Part shown: positions 24,858-32,894 of the stretch, piece by piece | Position numbering within the stretch: position 1 is the first letter of the stretch | How the letters are laid out: each line of letters starts with the position of its first letter | From: CBDCYS01 sp965226245 | GTDB taxonomy: Bacteria > Acidobacteriota > Terriglobia > Bryobacterales > UBA6623 | Direction: 5' to 3' | Assembly: GCA_965226245.1 (NCBI GenBank) | Contig: CBDDCL010000015.1 | Span: forward strand, 5,022,001 to 5,086,000 | DNA: 64,000 bases | Program-made: the position numbers and the translations under genes | The notes under the pieces: generated by a model | The model's input: the letters and a program-made list of their open reading frames with translations, nothing else | Told to the model about the DNA's origin: nothing | The model's database searches: none

Positions 24858-26137
24858 TCCTCGAAGCGGCCGTTGTGGTGGCAGCAACGAAGGGCCAGAA
24901 TCGCGTTGGCTCCGCGGACGGTCCAGAACATGCCCGACCGTTTCAGGCGAGAGCCGATGACACTCTTGCAGCCGGCCTCGATCACTCCCGAGCCGACAAA
25001 CAGATGCTGGCGCCGAAACTCTGGGTAGCGCATCCGCTTGGCATTCTTTTCAAAGTATTTGGCTTCGTCGCGGAACTCTTCCGCGAGTTGGGGACTCGAG
25101 CATTCGACCGACCGCAGCGAGCACACTAACTCTTCCATCCGCCCCTGGTCGAGGTGGTCCTGATGGATCGTGATCCAACACCGTTGCTGGGCCTTGTCGT
25201 GGGGATGAAGCTGGCGTGCCAGGTCCCACAAGTGCTGGCGGGCGTGATAGAGGTCGACGATCTGAATGGCGCCGGGAAACTGCTGCTGGGCAATGTTCCA
25301 GATCCATTCGGCGCCATCTCCCAGCACGACCTTCTTGCGTGCCCGGCTCCAGCCCCGCTTCCAAGCCTCCACATACATGCGTTTGCCAAACTCGTCGGCG
25401 GTCTCAATGGCGCCGCTGTAGCTGGTCGAGTCCGGATCGCGGATGGGGTAGCCCTCTTCGTCCCACTTCGTTTGAGTGAACACGCAGCCCAACTTAGCTT
25501 CGCGGGTGTGGGCCGCCTCTCCCTTCCTTTTGCCCGCTCGGCCCACCGTCTCTTTGCGCACCACCGGAATTCCGGTCCCATCCATTTCGATGTACAGGAT
25601 CGGAACGGGTTCCCCCACCACCAGCGGCAGCTCCAACTGCATCGCCCGCTGGATCTCGCTCTGCTCCCGCGCCGCGATATCCTCTCCAATCCCCTCCGCC
25701 GTCCGCTCCACCGCCTTGGCGGTCACTTCCAGACCCGCCAGCAGTTCCAGCTGCCGGCGCCCGTGATCGAAGGGAGCCTCCTGGCCCACCATCGCCTGCA
25801 TACGGCGTACCCCAGGAGAGCATTCCGTTTGGGCGATGTCGAGTTCAGCGTCGGCCGGAAATTGGCCGCTGTGACAGTGCCCGCACAGGTAGTAGGGGCG
25901 CGATATATGCACCCTGCCCAGGGCGGTGAGAACCGACTTGGAGCGCAGTTCCCGGTAGTGAGCTTGGTGGCCGCAACAACAGGGAAGGCTCCGCTGGCCG
26001 GCCGCTGGGGCTGCCCATTGCAGCAGTTCGGAGAGGGCGGCGGCGCCAGCTTGGTGCATCGCCGAGCGCACCGCCATCTCGACGGCTTCCAGATCCCAGT
26101 GGCCTGTCTTGCGCCGCCCGCTGAACAGCACGCGCAA
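24833..26137 (-). CDS. ISKra4-family transposase, catalytic part
   Basis: This 434-residue frame has an N-terminal zinc ribbon (C-C-C-G-H then C-G-H-C) and a DDE-type core with Asp in E-M-D-G-T-G-I-P and G-D-G-A-E-W-I-W, and a late Glu in G-S-G-V-I-E-A-G-C-K, near K-R-S-G-M-F-W. This order is typical of ISKra4 transposases. The frame is open upstream of the TTG start back to an A8 run and is probably made as a -1 frameshift fusion with the preceding ORF. Confidence 0.9.
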   Translation of the reverse strand: MRVLFSGRRKTGHWDLEAVEMAVRSAMHQAGAAALSELLQWAAPAAGQRSLPCCCGHQAHYRELRSKSVLTALGRVHISRPYYLCGHCHSGQFPADAELDIAQTECSPGVRRMQAMVGQEAPFDHGRRQLELLAGLEVTAKAVERTAEGIGEDIAAREQSEIQRAMQLELPLVVGEPVPILYIEMDGTGIPVVRKETVGRAGKRKGEAAHTREAKLGCVFTQTKWDEEGYPIRDPDSTSYSGAIETADEFGKRMYVEAWKRGWSRARKKVVLGDGAEWIWNIAQQQFPGAIQIVDLYHARQHLWDLARQLHPHDKAQQRCWITIHQDHLDQGRMEELVCSLRSVECSSPQLAEEFRDEAKYFEKNAKRMRYPEFRRQHLFVGSGVIEAGCKSVIGSRLKRSGMFWTVRGANAILALRCCHHNGRFEDYWEARAA

Positions 26138-26145
26138 TAGCTGGT

Positions 26146-26547
26146 CTAGTTCGCGCGCGACCTCTTGCTGGATGGCGGCGGCCGTTTTTTTTCCTGGGGG
26201 GTCTGCGCCTCAAGCTGCAGCGGCCGCTGTTTGCAGATGCGGGTATTGAGCTCCACGAACTCGCGGCTCAGTTGCTGGAACTTGCGGAACTCGGCCACTT
26301 CGCGCTCGGCTTTGCCCAGCGCGGCCGGAGTCGGCAGCGACTCGGTGACGGTCTTACGACCGGCCTTATAGGTGAGGCGGGTATGGGGACCGTGCCCCGG
26401 TTGACCGGGGCGATGGCAGCGGCAGCTTGGTTTGCCGCAACGCCCCGAGGTGCTGGTGATCGAACCGGGGCGCAGATCGCCCAGCTCGCCGATCTGGCGG
26501 ACGATGTCGGTACGCTGTTGCTGCAGTTGCTCGAGGGAATCAGGCAT
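26146..26547 (-). CDS. ISKra4 accessory ORF (DUF6788-like), frameshift partner
   Basis: This 133-residue protein starts with a coiled coil and has G-S-I-T-S-T-S-G-R-C-G-K-P-S-C-R-C-H, a Cys-rich nucleic-acid-binding motif. The end of the frame crosses eight A residues on the coding strand (T8 at 26185-26192). A -1 shift there leads straight into the transposase frame. A GAGG site precedes the ATG. Confidence 0.85.
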   Translation of the reverse strand: MPDSLEQLQQQRTDIVRQIGELGDLRPGSITSTSGRCGKPSCRCHRPGQPGHGPHTRLTYKAGRKTVTESLPTPAALGKAEREVAEFRKFQQLSREFVELNTRICKQRPLQLEAQTPQEKKRPPPSSKRSRAN

Positions 26548-26655
26548 GGAAGTGACCTCCTGTTCCTAGCGTAATACATACGCAAGGATATTGGCCACAA
26601 TAAAGAGCCTGCTGAAATACTCACTTCTATGTCGCGCACCCCTGGAATGGCTGGA

Positions 26656-26691
26656 ATGCTGAATCTTGACACGCATATCCTGATCTGCTAG
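26656..26691 (+). pseudogene. 5' remnant of a VapC-type (PIN) toxin
   Basis: Right after the insertion the sequence reads M-L-N-L-D-T-H-I-L-I-C then TAG. This is the start of a PIN-domain toxin, with the first catalytic Asp in L-D-T-H. It follows the antitoxin end in the order expected for a phd/vapC pair. Nothing like the rest of a PIN domain follows; GC-rich repeat sequence begins about 40 bp later. Confidence 0.6.
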
Positions 26692-26856
26692 TGGCGACCC
26701 AACGTCGACACGTCGATGCAGAGCCGCGGACGGAAGTCCGCGCTCGAGCCGCCCGAACGCGGCTCGCCTCTCCACAAGGCCGGAGGCCGATTCGGTTGTG
26801 ATACTAGCGGCGAGCTGCGCTAGCGTTTCGGAACAAACAACCCGCCCGCTGCGCAC
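26692..26856. other. Intergenic region with palindromic repeat debris
   Basis: It contains the GCGGAC-GGAA-GTCCGC hairpin also found on both sides of tRNA-Gln, and a CGAGCCGC...GCGGCTCG pair. No gene is seen. Confidence 0.5.
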
Positions 26857-27627
26857 GTGAAGTTAAAGCGCATGCACACACAAACCTGCATCGGACGACA
26901 CCCGGCATGCCCGAGACGAACATCAAATCGAGGATTTCTTCGGCTCAGGAGCCGTTGGGGCTTGCCGCTTACTTTGCTGGCCCTTCTGGTGTTGATTTAC
27001 GGGGTCCATTTCGCCGCGGGGCACTATCGCGACGCCTACACCGACGGCGATCTGCATCGCATGGCCGGGCTGCTGCAAGTCGAGCCGGGGATGACCGTGG
27101 CGGAGATCGGTGCTGGGAAGGGCCGGGCCACGGTCTTGATGGCGAACCAAGTCGGCTCCAACGGCAGGGTTTTTTCCACCGAGATCGATGAAGACCGGCT
27201 GGAAGATATTCGACAGACCGCTGCCGAGGCGGCCGTTCAGAATGTCACTGTCTTACCAGGAACCGCCCGGGAAACCAACCTCCCCGCCGCCTGCTGCGAC
27301 GCCATCTTCATGGTGAAGGTCTATCACCACTTCACCGAACCTGCCGCGATCAATCGCAGCCTGTTCGAGTCCCTGAAGCCCGGCGGCCGGCTGGCGGTGA
27401 TCGATTTCCCGCCCAGCTTTTGGGTGTTTTGGCTAGGGCACCCCGACGGAGTTCCTCAGAATCGAGGCGGCCACGGCATGCCTCGGGAAATTCTGATCGA
27501 AGAGCTGCGGCAAGCCGGTTTCGTCATCGAGCAAGACATCGCGGACTGGTGGACTTGGCCGCAGCGGCGCATCTGCGTTGTCGCCCGAAAACCGGATGCA
27601 GCCCCGCCATCCACAGCTCACCAGTAA
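26857..27627 (+). CDS. Membrane-anchored SAM-dependent methyltransferase
   Basis: This 256-residue protein has an N-terminal membrane segment (about residues 34-53) and a class I methyltransferase fold: V-A-E-I-G-A-G-K-G (SAM loop), F-S-T-E-I-D, and the D-A-I-F-M-V-K-V-Y-H-H-F strand. The closest general type is the methylase family often annotated as class I SAM methyltransferase in acidobacteria and planctomycetes. The substrate is unknown. GTG 26857 is the listed start; ATG 26872 is equally possible. It is not an ArsM, lacking the Cys set. Confidence 0.82.
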   Translation: MKLKRMHTQTCIGRHPACPRRTSNRGFLRLRSRWGLPLTLLALLVLIYGVHFAAGHYRDAYTDGDLHRMAGLLQVEPGMTVAEIGAGKGRATVLMANQVGSNGRVFSTEIDEDRLEDIRQTAAEAAVQNVTVLPGTARETNLPAACCDAIFMVKVYHHFTEPAAINRSLFESLKPGGRLAVIDFPPSFWVFWLGHPDGVPQNRGGHGMPREILIEELRQAGFVIEQDIADWWTWPQRRICVVARKPDAAPPSTAHQ

Positions 27628-27908
27628 CGGCCGGCTCTCAGCCGGTCCAATATTGGGCCTGGAGGCCCAATCGGCGGCTGGGACAAGCAGGAGCCGGGCT
27701 GAAAACCGAAGCGGACCGAAGCCCGTTGAAACGGGCTTGAACGAGTGCGGGACGGCCTTGGTAAACCGGCCCTAAAAGGACCGGCCTTGGGAGACCAAGC
27801 CACGTGAACGTGGCTCTAGGGCTCTGAGGCCGCTGGCCGACTATGCGCCCCACTGGCGGAGGGGCGTCGACATTAGTGTCGACGCGGCAAGCTGAGAGCT
27901 TGCGCCAC
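27628..27908. repeat. Dense array of short palindromes
   Basis: At least five separate hairpins follow one another: ATTGGGCC-TGGA-GGCCCAAT, AAGCCCGT-TGAA-ACGGGCTT, CCACGT-GA-ACGTGG, GCGTCGACA-TTAG-TGTCGACGC (27864-27885) and AAGCT-GAG-AGCTT inside CGGCA...TGCGCCAC (27885-27908). The last pair is the same composite as at 29428-29472 but with different stems. No coding signal is present. Confidence 0.75.
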
Positions 27909-28061
27909 AATATGCTTTCGCTCATTTTGCGGTCGGCCTTGCCTTCTTGTGCCGTTGCTTTGTTCTATCCTTGTTCGGTGTCAAGCAGCCCGATTTCGGC
28001 CACGTCTCCTCTGGTATCATCTGTCGATATAAGGTCGCAGCGGGCCGGCCTGGAGAATTGC

Positions 28062-28952
28062 ATGAAGGACGGGCGTCGCTATCTAACAACGCTGACCGCG
28101 GTCATCGCCGCTTCGCTCTGCCTGACCGCTTACACGGCGAACGCGGAAGCCCCCACTGTCAAGCTCAACCCCAAGGATCAGCTCGAATATGTCTGGATTC
28201 CTCCGGGAACGTTCTGGATGGGTTGTACTCCGCACGATTCCGACTGCGACGCAATCGAGGAACCTCGCCACCAGGTCACGATCACGAAAGGGTTCTGGAT
28301 AGGCCGCCACGAAGTCCCCATCCAAGCGTACAAGAAGTTCGCCAAAGCGGCCAAGCGGCAAATGCCGCCCAAACCTATTATCACCCCGTTCGGCGAACTT
28401 TCGGGTAAAGGGAAAATCAAACGTGGCTCGAGGAACATCTCCAATGCTTTTGAGTCCGGGCCCGGAAAGAAGGAAGTTCGTCCCATCGTCGCCGCGACAT
28501 TCGCGGAAGCGGAGGCCTATTGCAAATTCGCCGGCGGGCGGCTGCCCACCGAGGCGGAGTGGGAGTACGCGGCCCGCGGAGGCAAGGACGGCATCCGCTA
28601 CCCGTGGGGCGACGAGATCAGCCATCACGACGCCAACTACGGAAACGCGGCGGGACGCGACCAGTGGCGCTACACGGCGCCGGTGAAGAGCTTCGACCCC
28701 AACGGCTTTGGTCTTTTCGACATGGCCGGCAACGTTTGGGAGTGGTGCTCGGATTGGGTGGACGGCAACTACTACCTCAACACGCCTGACAAAGACCCGC
28801 CAGGCCCCGACAAAGGACCGGGCAAGACCATTCGTGGCGGCTCTTGGGGTTTCGGGCCGCGCTATCTGCGCGTGTCCACCCGGGCCATGGCGGATCCAAC
28901 CAGCCGCGGAGATGGGGTCGGGTTCCGCTGTGTGATTCCTGAGATGAAATGA
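28062..28952 (+). CDS. Secreted FGE/SUMF1-type (formylglycine-generating enzyme-like) protein
   Basis: This 296-residue protein starts with a signal peptide (M-K-D-G...A-N-A-E-A), followed by one FGE-sulfatase domain (PF03781). Marks include F-W-M-G, E-E-P-R-H-Q-V-T-I-T-K-G-F-W-I-G, E-A-x-A-Y-C-K-F-A-G-G-R-L-P-T-E-A-E-W-E-Y-A-A-R-G-G, N-V-W-E-W-C-S-D-W, I-R-G-G-S-W and a final G-F-R-C. Some members activate sulfatases, many have other roles. No sulfatase is near. ATG 28062 has a GGAG 8 bases upstream. Confidence 0.9.
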   Translation: MKDGRRYLTTLTAVIAASLCLTAYTANAEAPTVKLNPKDQLEYVWIPPGTFWMGCTPHDSDCDAIEEPRHQVTITKGFWIGRHEVPIQAYKKFAKAAKRQMPPKPIITPFGELSGKGKIKRGSRNISNAFESGPGKKEVRPIVAATFAEAEAYCKFAGGRLPTEAEWEYAARGGKDGIRYPWGDEISHHDANYGNAAGRDQWRYTAPVKSFDPNGFGLFDMAGNVWEWCSDWVDGNYYLNTPDKDPPGPDKGPGKTIRGGSWGFGPRYLRVSTRAMADPTSRGDGVGFRCVIPEMK

Positions 28953-29527
28953 CGCGGGCTGAATTGGGGTTGTGATCCCGCGGGGAATCTCTCCCTCTCG
29001 CTCACCCTCCGGGGACTCCTTGCTCCGGCGGCTTGTGGACGCTTCGCGGAGCGGCGATCCCCAAAGCTTTGCCGCCGCCGCTCCTCATTGTACTTCCAAG
29101 GAACCTCCCTGCCACGGCCTGGCGAAGTGTTGGAAACAAAGGAGTTGCCGGGTGAGGTATAAATTTTCTTTACAAAATGTCAGTAAATGGCAGAGAATGG
29201 CACAATATGGCACGATCTGGGCCATTTTCGACGCCTCGTCATGGTGTCAACCGATAATGTTTTTGTTTTCAGTGACTGGGGTTGCAGTCGGCGGCGGGAC
29301 CGTGTCAGGTTCTCTGGCAAAGCGACAGGTTTTTTTGCGGATTTGAGGTATTCTTGTCGCTGGCAGCGGCTGGGATTTGGCGGCAACTCGGGCCGACGGC
29401 CACTGCTCGCTAAGACAGACTAAGACATGTCGCCAGGAATGGCGACACGGCACGTCTGGAGACGTGCGCCACATCGCTGACCATTCTCATTGTAGCAGGC
29501 GAGCGGGGACCGGCCTAAAATGAGGGC
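28953..29527. other. Long intergenic region with AT-rich stretch and composite hairpin
   Basis: No gene is supported. 29155-29345 is AT-richer than its surroundings and holds three near-tandem ATGGCA boxes about 11 bp apart (29182-29215), a possible protein-binding array. At 29428-29472 two hairpins stand side by side: TGTCGCC-AGGAAT-GGCGACA and CACGTC-TGGA-GACGTG, the latter within CGGCA...TGCGCCAC edges as at 27885. Confidence 0.5.
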
Positions 29528-30046
29528 ATGCTACGCGACCCCAGCCTGATTCCCCTTTCGCACCAGCACCAGCATGGACTCGCTCTGGCGGTCCTCATCG
29601 AGCGCGGGCTCAAAGCCGATCCCTCGGTGCAAAAAGCAACGGAGCTTTGTAGCAAGGTAGCCGACATGTTCGAGCTGGAGCTGGTTCACCATTTCGACGT
29701 CGAAGAGCAAGTATTGTTTCCGGCAGTTCGCGGCAGGCTGGCGTCCGATGCGATTGTGGACCAGCTCATCGCGCAGCACCGCGAGATGGAATCACTCGCC
29801 AGCCGTCTCGCCGCCGCCCCCGAAGGCGAGCGGATTCCGCTGCTGAAGGAGTTTGGACAACTGCTCAGCCGCCACATTCGCATCGAGGAACGCCAGCTAT
29901 TCGAGGAAGTGCAAGAAAAAGTACCGCCGCAAGACCTGAGCGAGCTGGGAGCGCAAATCGACAGCCGCTTGCGGAAGGTCTGCCCGTCGAGCGGCAGGTT
30001 GCCTTGGGACAAGACGGCCGAAAGCGGGCGGCCCGTTTCATCCTAA
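29528..30046 (+). CDS. Hemerythrin-like domain protein
   Basis: This 172-residue four-helix protein has spaced metal ligands: S-H-Q-H-Q-H near the start, L-V-H-H-F-D-V-E-E (His plus Glu), Q-H-R-E-M-E in the third helix and S-R-H-I-R-I-E-E in the fourth. This HHE cation-binding pattern (PF01814) binds a di-iron centre and is linked to oxygen, NO or iron handling. It is monocistronic. Confidence 0.88.
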   Translation: MLRDPSLIPLSHQHQHGLALAVLIERGLKADPSVQKATELCSKVADMFELELVHHFDVEEQVLFPAVRGRLASDAIVDQLIAQHREMESLASRLAAAPEGERIPLLKEFGQLLSRHIRIEERQLFEEVQEKVPPQDLSELGAQIDSRLRKVCPSSGRLPWDKTAESGRPVSS

Positions 30047-30175
30047 GCGCGTAATCGCCCCTTCTCGGACCTCGAAAAAGGCCGCTTAAATAACGCCTCA
30101 CAACGTTTGACATCAACGTTTGCGGGGCCTAAACTGGCGAGTAGCACCCGCATCTGCATATCAAGAGGTTACAGT

Positions 30176-32887
30176 ATGCACTCCTCACCCCCTGACGGCG
30201 GCTCCGAGAGGCGGGAATCGCTCGCGGGTTTCGGCCCGGCTCTCCTGTGTCTCCTCTCGATCTTCGCCGTCCCCCTGACGTCGCCGGCGGCTGACATTTT
30301 ATTCTCCAAAGAGGTGCGCCCAATCCTCGAACAGAAGTGCCTGGAATGCCACGGTACAGACACGCCGATGTCGAACCTCGATTTGCGCACGCGCCAGGGC
30401 ATGCTCAAGGGCGGCGTTCGAGGTGCGGCGGTGATTCCCGGGGACTCTTCAGAGAGCCGTGTTTACCTGCAGATCTCTGGCACCGAAGGACCCGTCATGC
30501 CGATGGGCGGCGCACTCAGCGACGACGAGATTCTGACGCTCAAAGACTGGATCAACCAGGGCGCCAAGTGGGATGTCGACAGGATCGGAGAAGGTGCGCA
30601 GTCAGCCAAGGCCGCGGACACGAAAACCCGCGAAAAGGCGGGCAAGATTTCAGCGGAGGACCGCAATTGGTGGGCTTTCCAGCAGCCGCTGCGGCATGCT
30701 AAGCCCAAAGTTGCCGATAAGCGCTGGAACCGCAGTCCGGTTGACGCCTTCATCAAAGCGAAACTGGACGAGGAAGGGCTGGTTCCCGCTCCCCGCGCCG
30801 GCAAGCGCACGCTGATTCGCAGGGCCTATCTTGACCTGCTGGGTTTGCTCCCGCCTCCTAGCGAAGTCGAAGCTTTCGTCAACGACAAATCACGTAACGC
30901 CTTCAAGAATCTGGTCGACCGCTTGCTCGAATCGCCCCGCTACGGTGAACGCTGGGGCCGGCATTGGCTCGATGTCGCCCGCTACGCCGACAGCGGCGGA
31001 TATGAGCACGATTACGACTACCCCTACGCCTGGCGCTACCGGGATTATGTGATTCAGGCGCTCAATGACGACAAGCCCTATGACCAGTTCATCCGTGAGC
31101 AGCTCGCCGGTGATGAGCTGGACGAGGTCACATTCGAAACGCTGATTGCAACAGGCTTCAATCGAGTCGCCGCGACTGTCGGCTTTCGCGAAAAAGACAA
31201 TCCGCAGTACCGCTACACCTATCTCGACGACATGATTGGCACCACTAGCCGGGCTTTCATGGGTCTGACGGTCAATTGCGCGCGCTGCCACGATCACAAG
31301 TTCGATCCCATCCTGCAGACGGATTATTACCAGATGATGGCGACGTTCTTCAGCTTCGTGAATTACGACTACCCGCTGGCGTCTCCCGAGGAAGTCGCCG
31401 CATACGAAGCCCGGAAGTCGGAAGTCCAAGGCAAGATTGACCCGCTGAAGGCGCGCATTTCCGAGATCGAGACGCCGTACAAAGACACCGCGTTCGAGAA
31501 GCGGCTTAAGGATTTCCCAGAGGAAATTCAGATCGCCGTGCACACGCCCGAGGCCGAACGCACCCCCGGCCAGAAGCTGCTGGCCGAGCAGGTGATCACC
31601 CTTCGTGCTCGCCCCGCCGACGTGGAGGAATTGCTCCCGGCGGCGGATAAAGAGGAAGTCGCGAAGCTGAAAACCGGGATCGCGGAGCTCGAAAAGCAGA
31701 TGCCGGAAGAACTGCCGCGGGCCATGGGCATCAGCGACGGCGACTACCGCTTCGCGCCCGACGGACGAGGAGACGAAAAACTTCCCGGCAAGGGCGATCG
31801 CCAGGACTTCGGCGTTACCGAGGGCAGTTTCCTGCCCGTAGCCGGCAAGCCGTATGTGCCTCCGCCAGCCTTCCTGCTGCCCGGCGGCGACTACCGGACG
31901 AAGGGCGAAGAGGTGCAACCGGGATTCGTGACGGTGCTGGCGCGGGGCGACGAGCCTACCGAGATTCCGCCCAGCAGCGGCCGTATTTCATCGGGACGCC
32001 GCCGGGCGCTCGCTGAATGGATTGCCTCCCAAGACCATCCGCTGACGGCCCGCGTGATGGCCAACCGCATCTGGCATTTCCACTTTGGACGAGGCATCGT
32101 GACCACCCCGAGCAACTTCGGCCGCACCGGTCAGCCGCCTGTTTACCCGAAGCTGCTCGACTGGCTGGCAACCGAGTTTGTCCGCCGCGGCTGGAGCATC
32201 AAAGCCATGCACCGGCTGATCATGAACACGGAGAGCTACCAGATGGCCTCGAGCTTCCCGCATGAAGCCAACCAGCAGGCCGACCCGGCCGGCAAATTCC
32301 TGTGGCGATTCCCGCAGCGCCGCCTCGAGGCGGAAACAATTCGCGACGTGGTGCTCAACGCCAGCGGGAACCTGAACTTCGAGATGGGCGGCAAGCCCTT
32401 CTTCCCTCCTATTCCCAAGAGCGTGCGGCTATCGTTCAAAAATGGCGCATGGACGCTGACCGAGGAAGGCCCCGATGTTTGGCGGCGGAGTATCTATTCC
32501 TACTGGAAACGCGGGCTCAAATACCCCATGTTCGAGGTGTTCGACCAGCCCGACTCGAACGTCACTTGCGAGCGCCGCGCCAGCACAACCGTCCCGACAC
32601 AAGCGCTGACGATGCTCAATAATGGGTTTTTCTTGTTGCAGGCGAAGCACTTCGCCGGCCGCGTCGCCGGGAAGGCTGGAGAGGATGAGAAAGCTAGAGT
32701 CAGCGCCGCCTATGAAATCGCGCTCAGCCGCCCGCCCTCGGCGAAGGAACTCGACATGAACCTCTCGTTTCTCGCGAGCCAGAGGCGCTATCACGAAGGC
32801 CAAAACAGCGCCGCTCCGGAGCTGGCCGCGCTGGTCGACCTGTGTGACGTCGTTTTGAATCTGAGCGAGTTTATCTACATCAACTAG
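30176..32887 (+). CDS. PSD1 and cytochrome c domain-containing protein (DUF1549/DUF1553)
   Basis: This 903-residue secreted protein begins with a signal peptide. A planctomycete-type cytochrome c domain follows with haem motif C-L-E-C-H near residue 50, then DUF1549 (R-R-A-Y-L-D-L-L-G-L-L-P, R-W-G-R-H-W-L-D-V-A-R-Y-A-D) and DUF1553 (H-P-L-T-A-R-V-M-A-N-R-I-W...T-P-S-N-F-G). A second haem-like C-A-R-C-H-D-H-K lies mid-protein. Such proteins pair with DUF1501 partners. An AAGAGG precedes ATG 30176. Their substrate is thought to be polysaccharide-related but is unproven. Confidence 0.93.
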   Translation: MHSSPPDGGSERRESLAGFGPALLCLLSIFAVPLTSPAADILFSKEVRPILEQKCLECHGTDTPMSNLDLRTRQGMLKGGVRGAAVIPGDSSESRVYLQISGTEGPVMPMGGALSDDEILTLKDWINQGAKWDVDRIGEGAQSAKAADTKTREKAGKISAEDRNWWAFQQPLRHAKPKVADKRWNRSPVDAFIKAKLDEEGLVPAPRAGKRTLIRRAYLDLLGLLPPPSEVEAFVNDKSRNAFKNLVDRLLESPRYGERWGRHWLDVARYADSGGYEHDYDYPYAWRYRDYVIQALNDDKPYDQFIREQLAGDELDEVTFETLIATGFNRVAATVGFREKDNPQYRYTYLDDMIGTTSRAFMGLTVNCARCHDHKFDPILQTDYYQMMATFFSFVNYDYPLASPEEVAAYEARKSEVQGKIDPLKARISEIETPYKDTAFEKRLKDFPEEIQIAVHTPEAERTPGQKLLAEQVITLRARPADVEELLPAADKEEVAKLKTGIAELEKQMPEELPRAMGISDGDYRFAPDGRGDEKLPGKGDRQDFGVTEGSFLPVAGKPYVPPPAFLLPGGDYRTKGEEVQPGFVTVLARGDEPTEIPPSSGRISSGRRRALAEWIASQDHPLTARVMANRIWHFHFGRGIVTTPSNFGRTGQPPVYPKLLDWLATEFVRRGWSIKAMHRLIMNTESYQMASSFPHEANQQADPAGKFLWRFPQRRLEAETIRDVVLNASGNLNFEMGGKPFFPPIPKSVRLSFKNGAWTLTEEGPDVWRRSIYSYWKRGLKYPMFEVFDQPDSNVTCERRASTTVPTQALTMLNNGFFLLQAKHFAGRVAGKAGEDEKARVSAAYEIALSRPPSAKELDMNLSFLASQRRYHEGQNSAAPELAALVDLCDVVLNLSEFIYIN

Positions 32888-32894
32888 GAACGCC

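Larger units (their letters stand above)
24808..26641 (-). mobile_element. ISKra4-like insertion sequence, copy 1
   Basis: The element of 1,834 bp is bounded by imperfect inverted repeats GGGTGTGCGACAT / GGGTGCGCGACAT and flanked by the 8-bp direct repeat CTGGAATG (24800-24807 and 26642-26649). It carries two overlapping-frame genes and matches copy 2 (39419-41252) in both encoded proteins. It sits in the 3' end of a phd-like antitoxin gene. Confidence 0.93.

Noticed and set aside
25154..26140. Long frame (328 codons) antisense to the ISKra4 transposase, also at 39920-40906
   Set aside because: It mirrors a recognised transposase in GC-rich DNA and has no family features.
26857..27627. ArsM arsenite methyltransferase partner for ArsS
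   Set aside because: The protein has a membrane anchor and lacks the conserved cysteines of ArsM.
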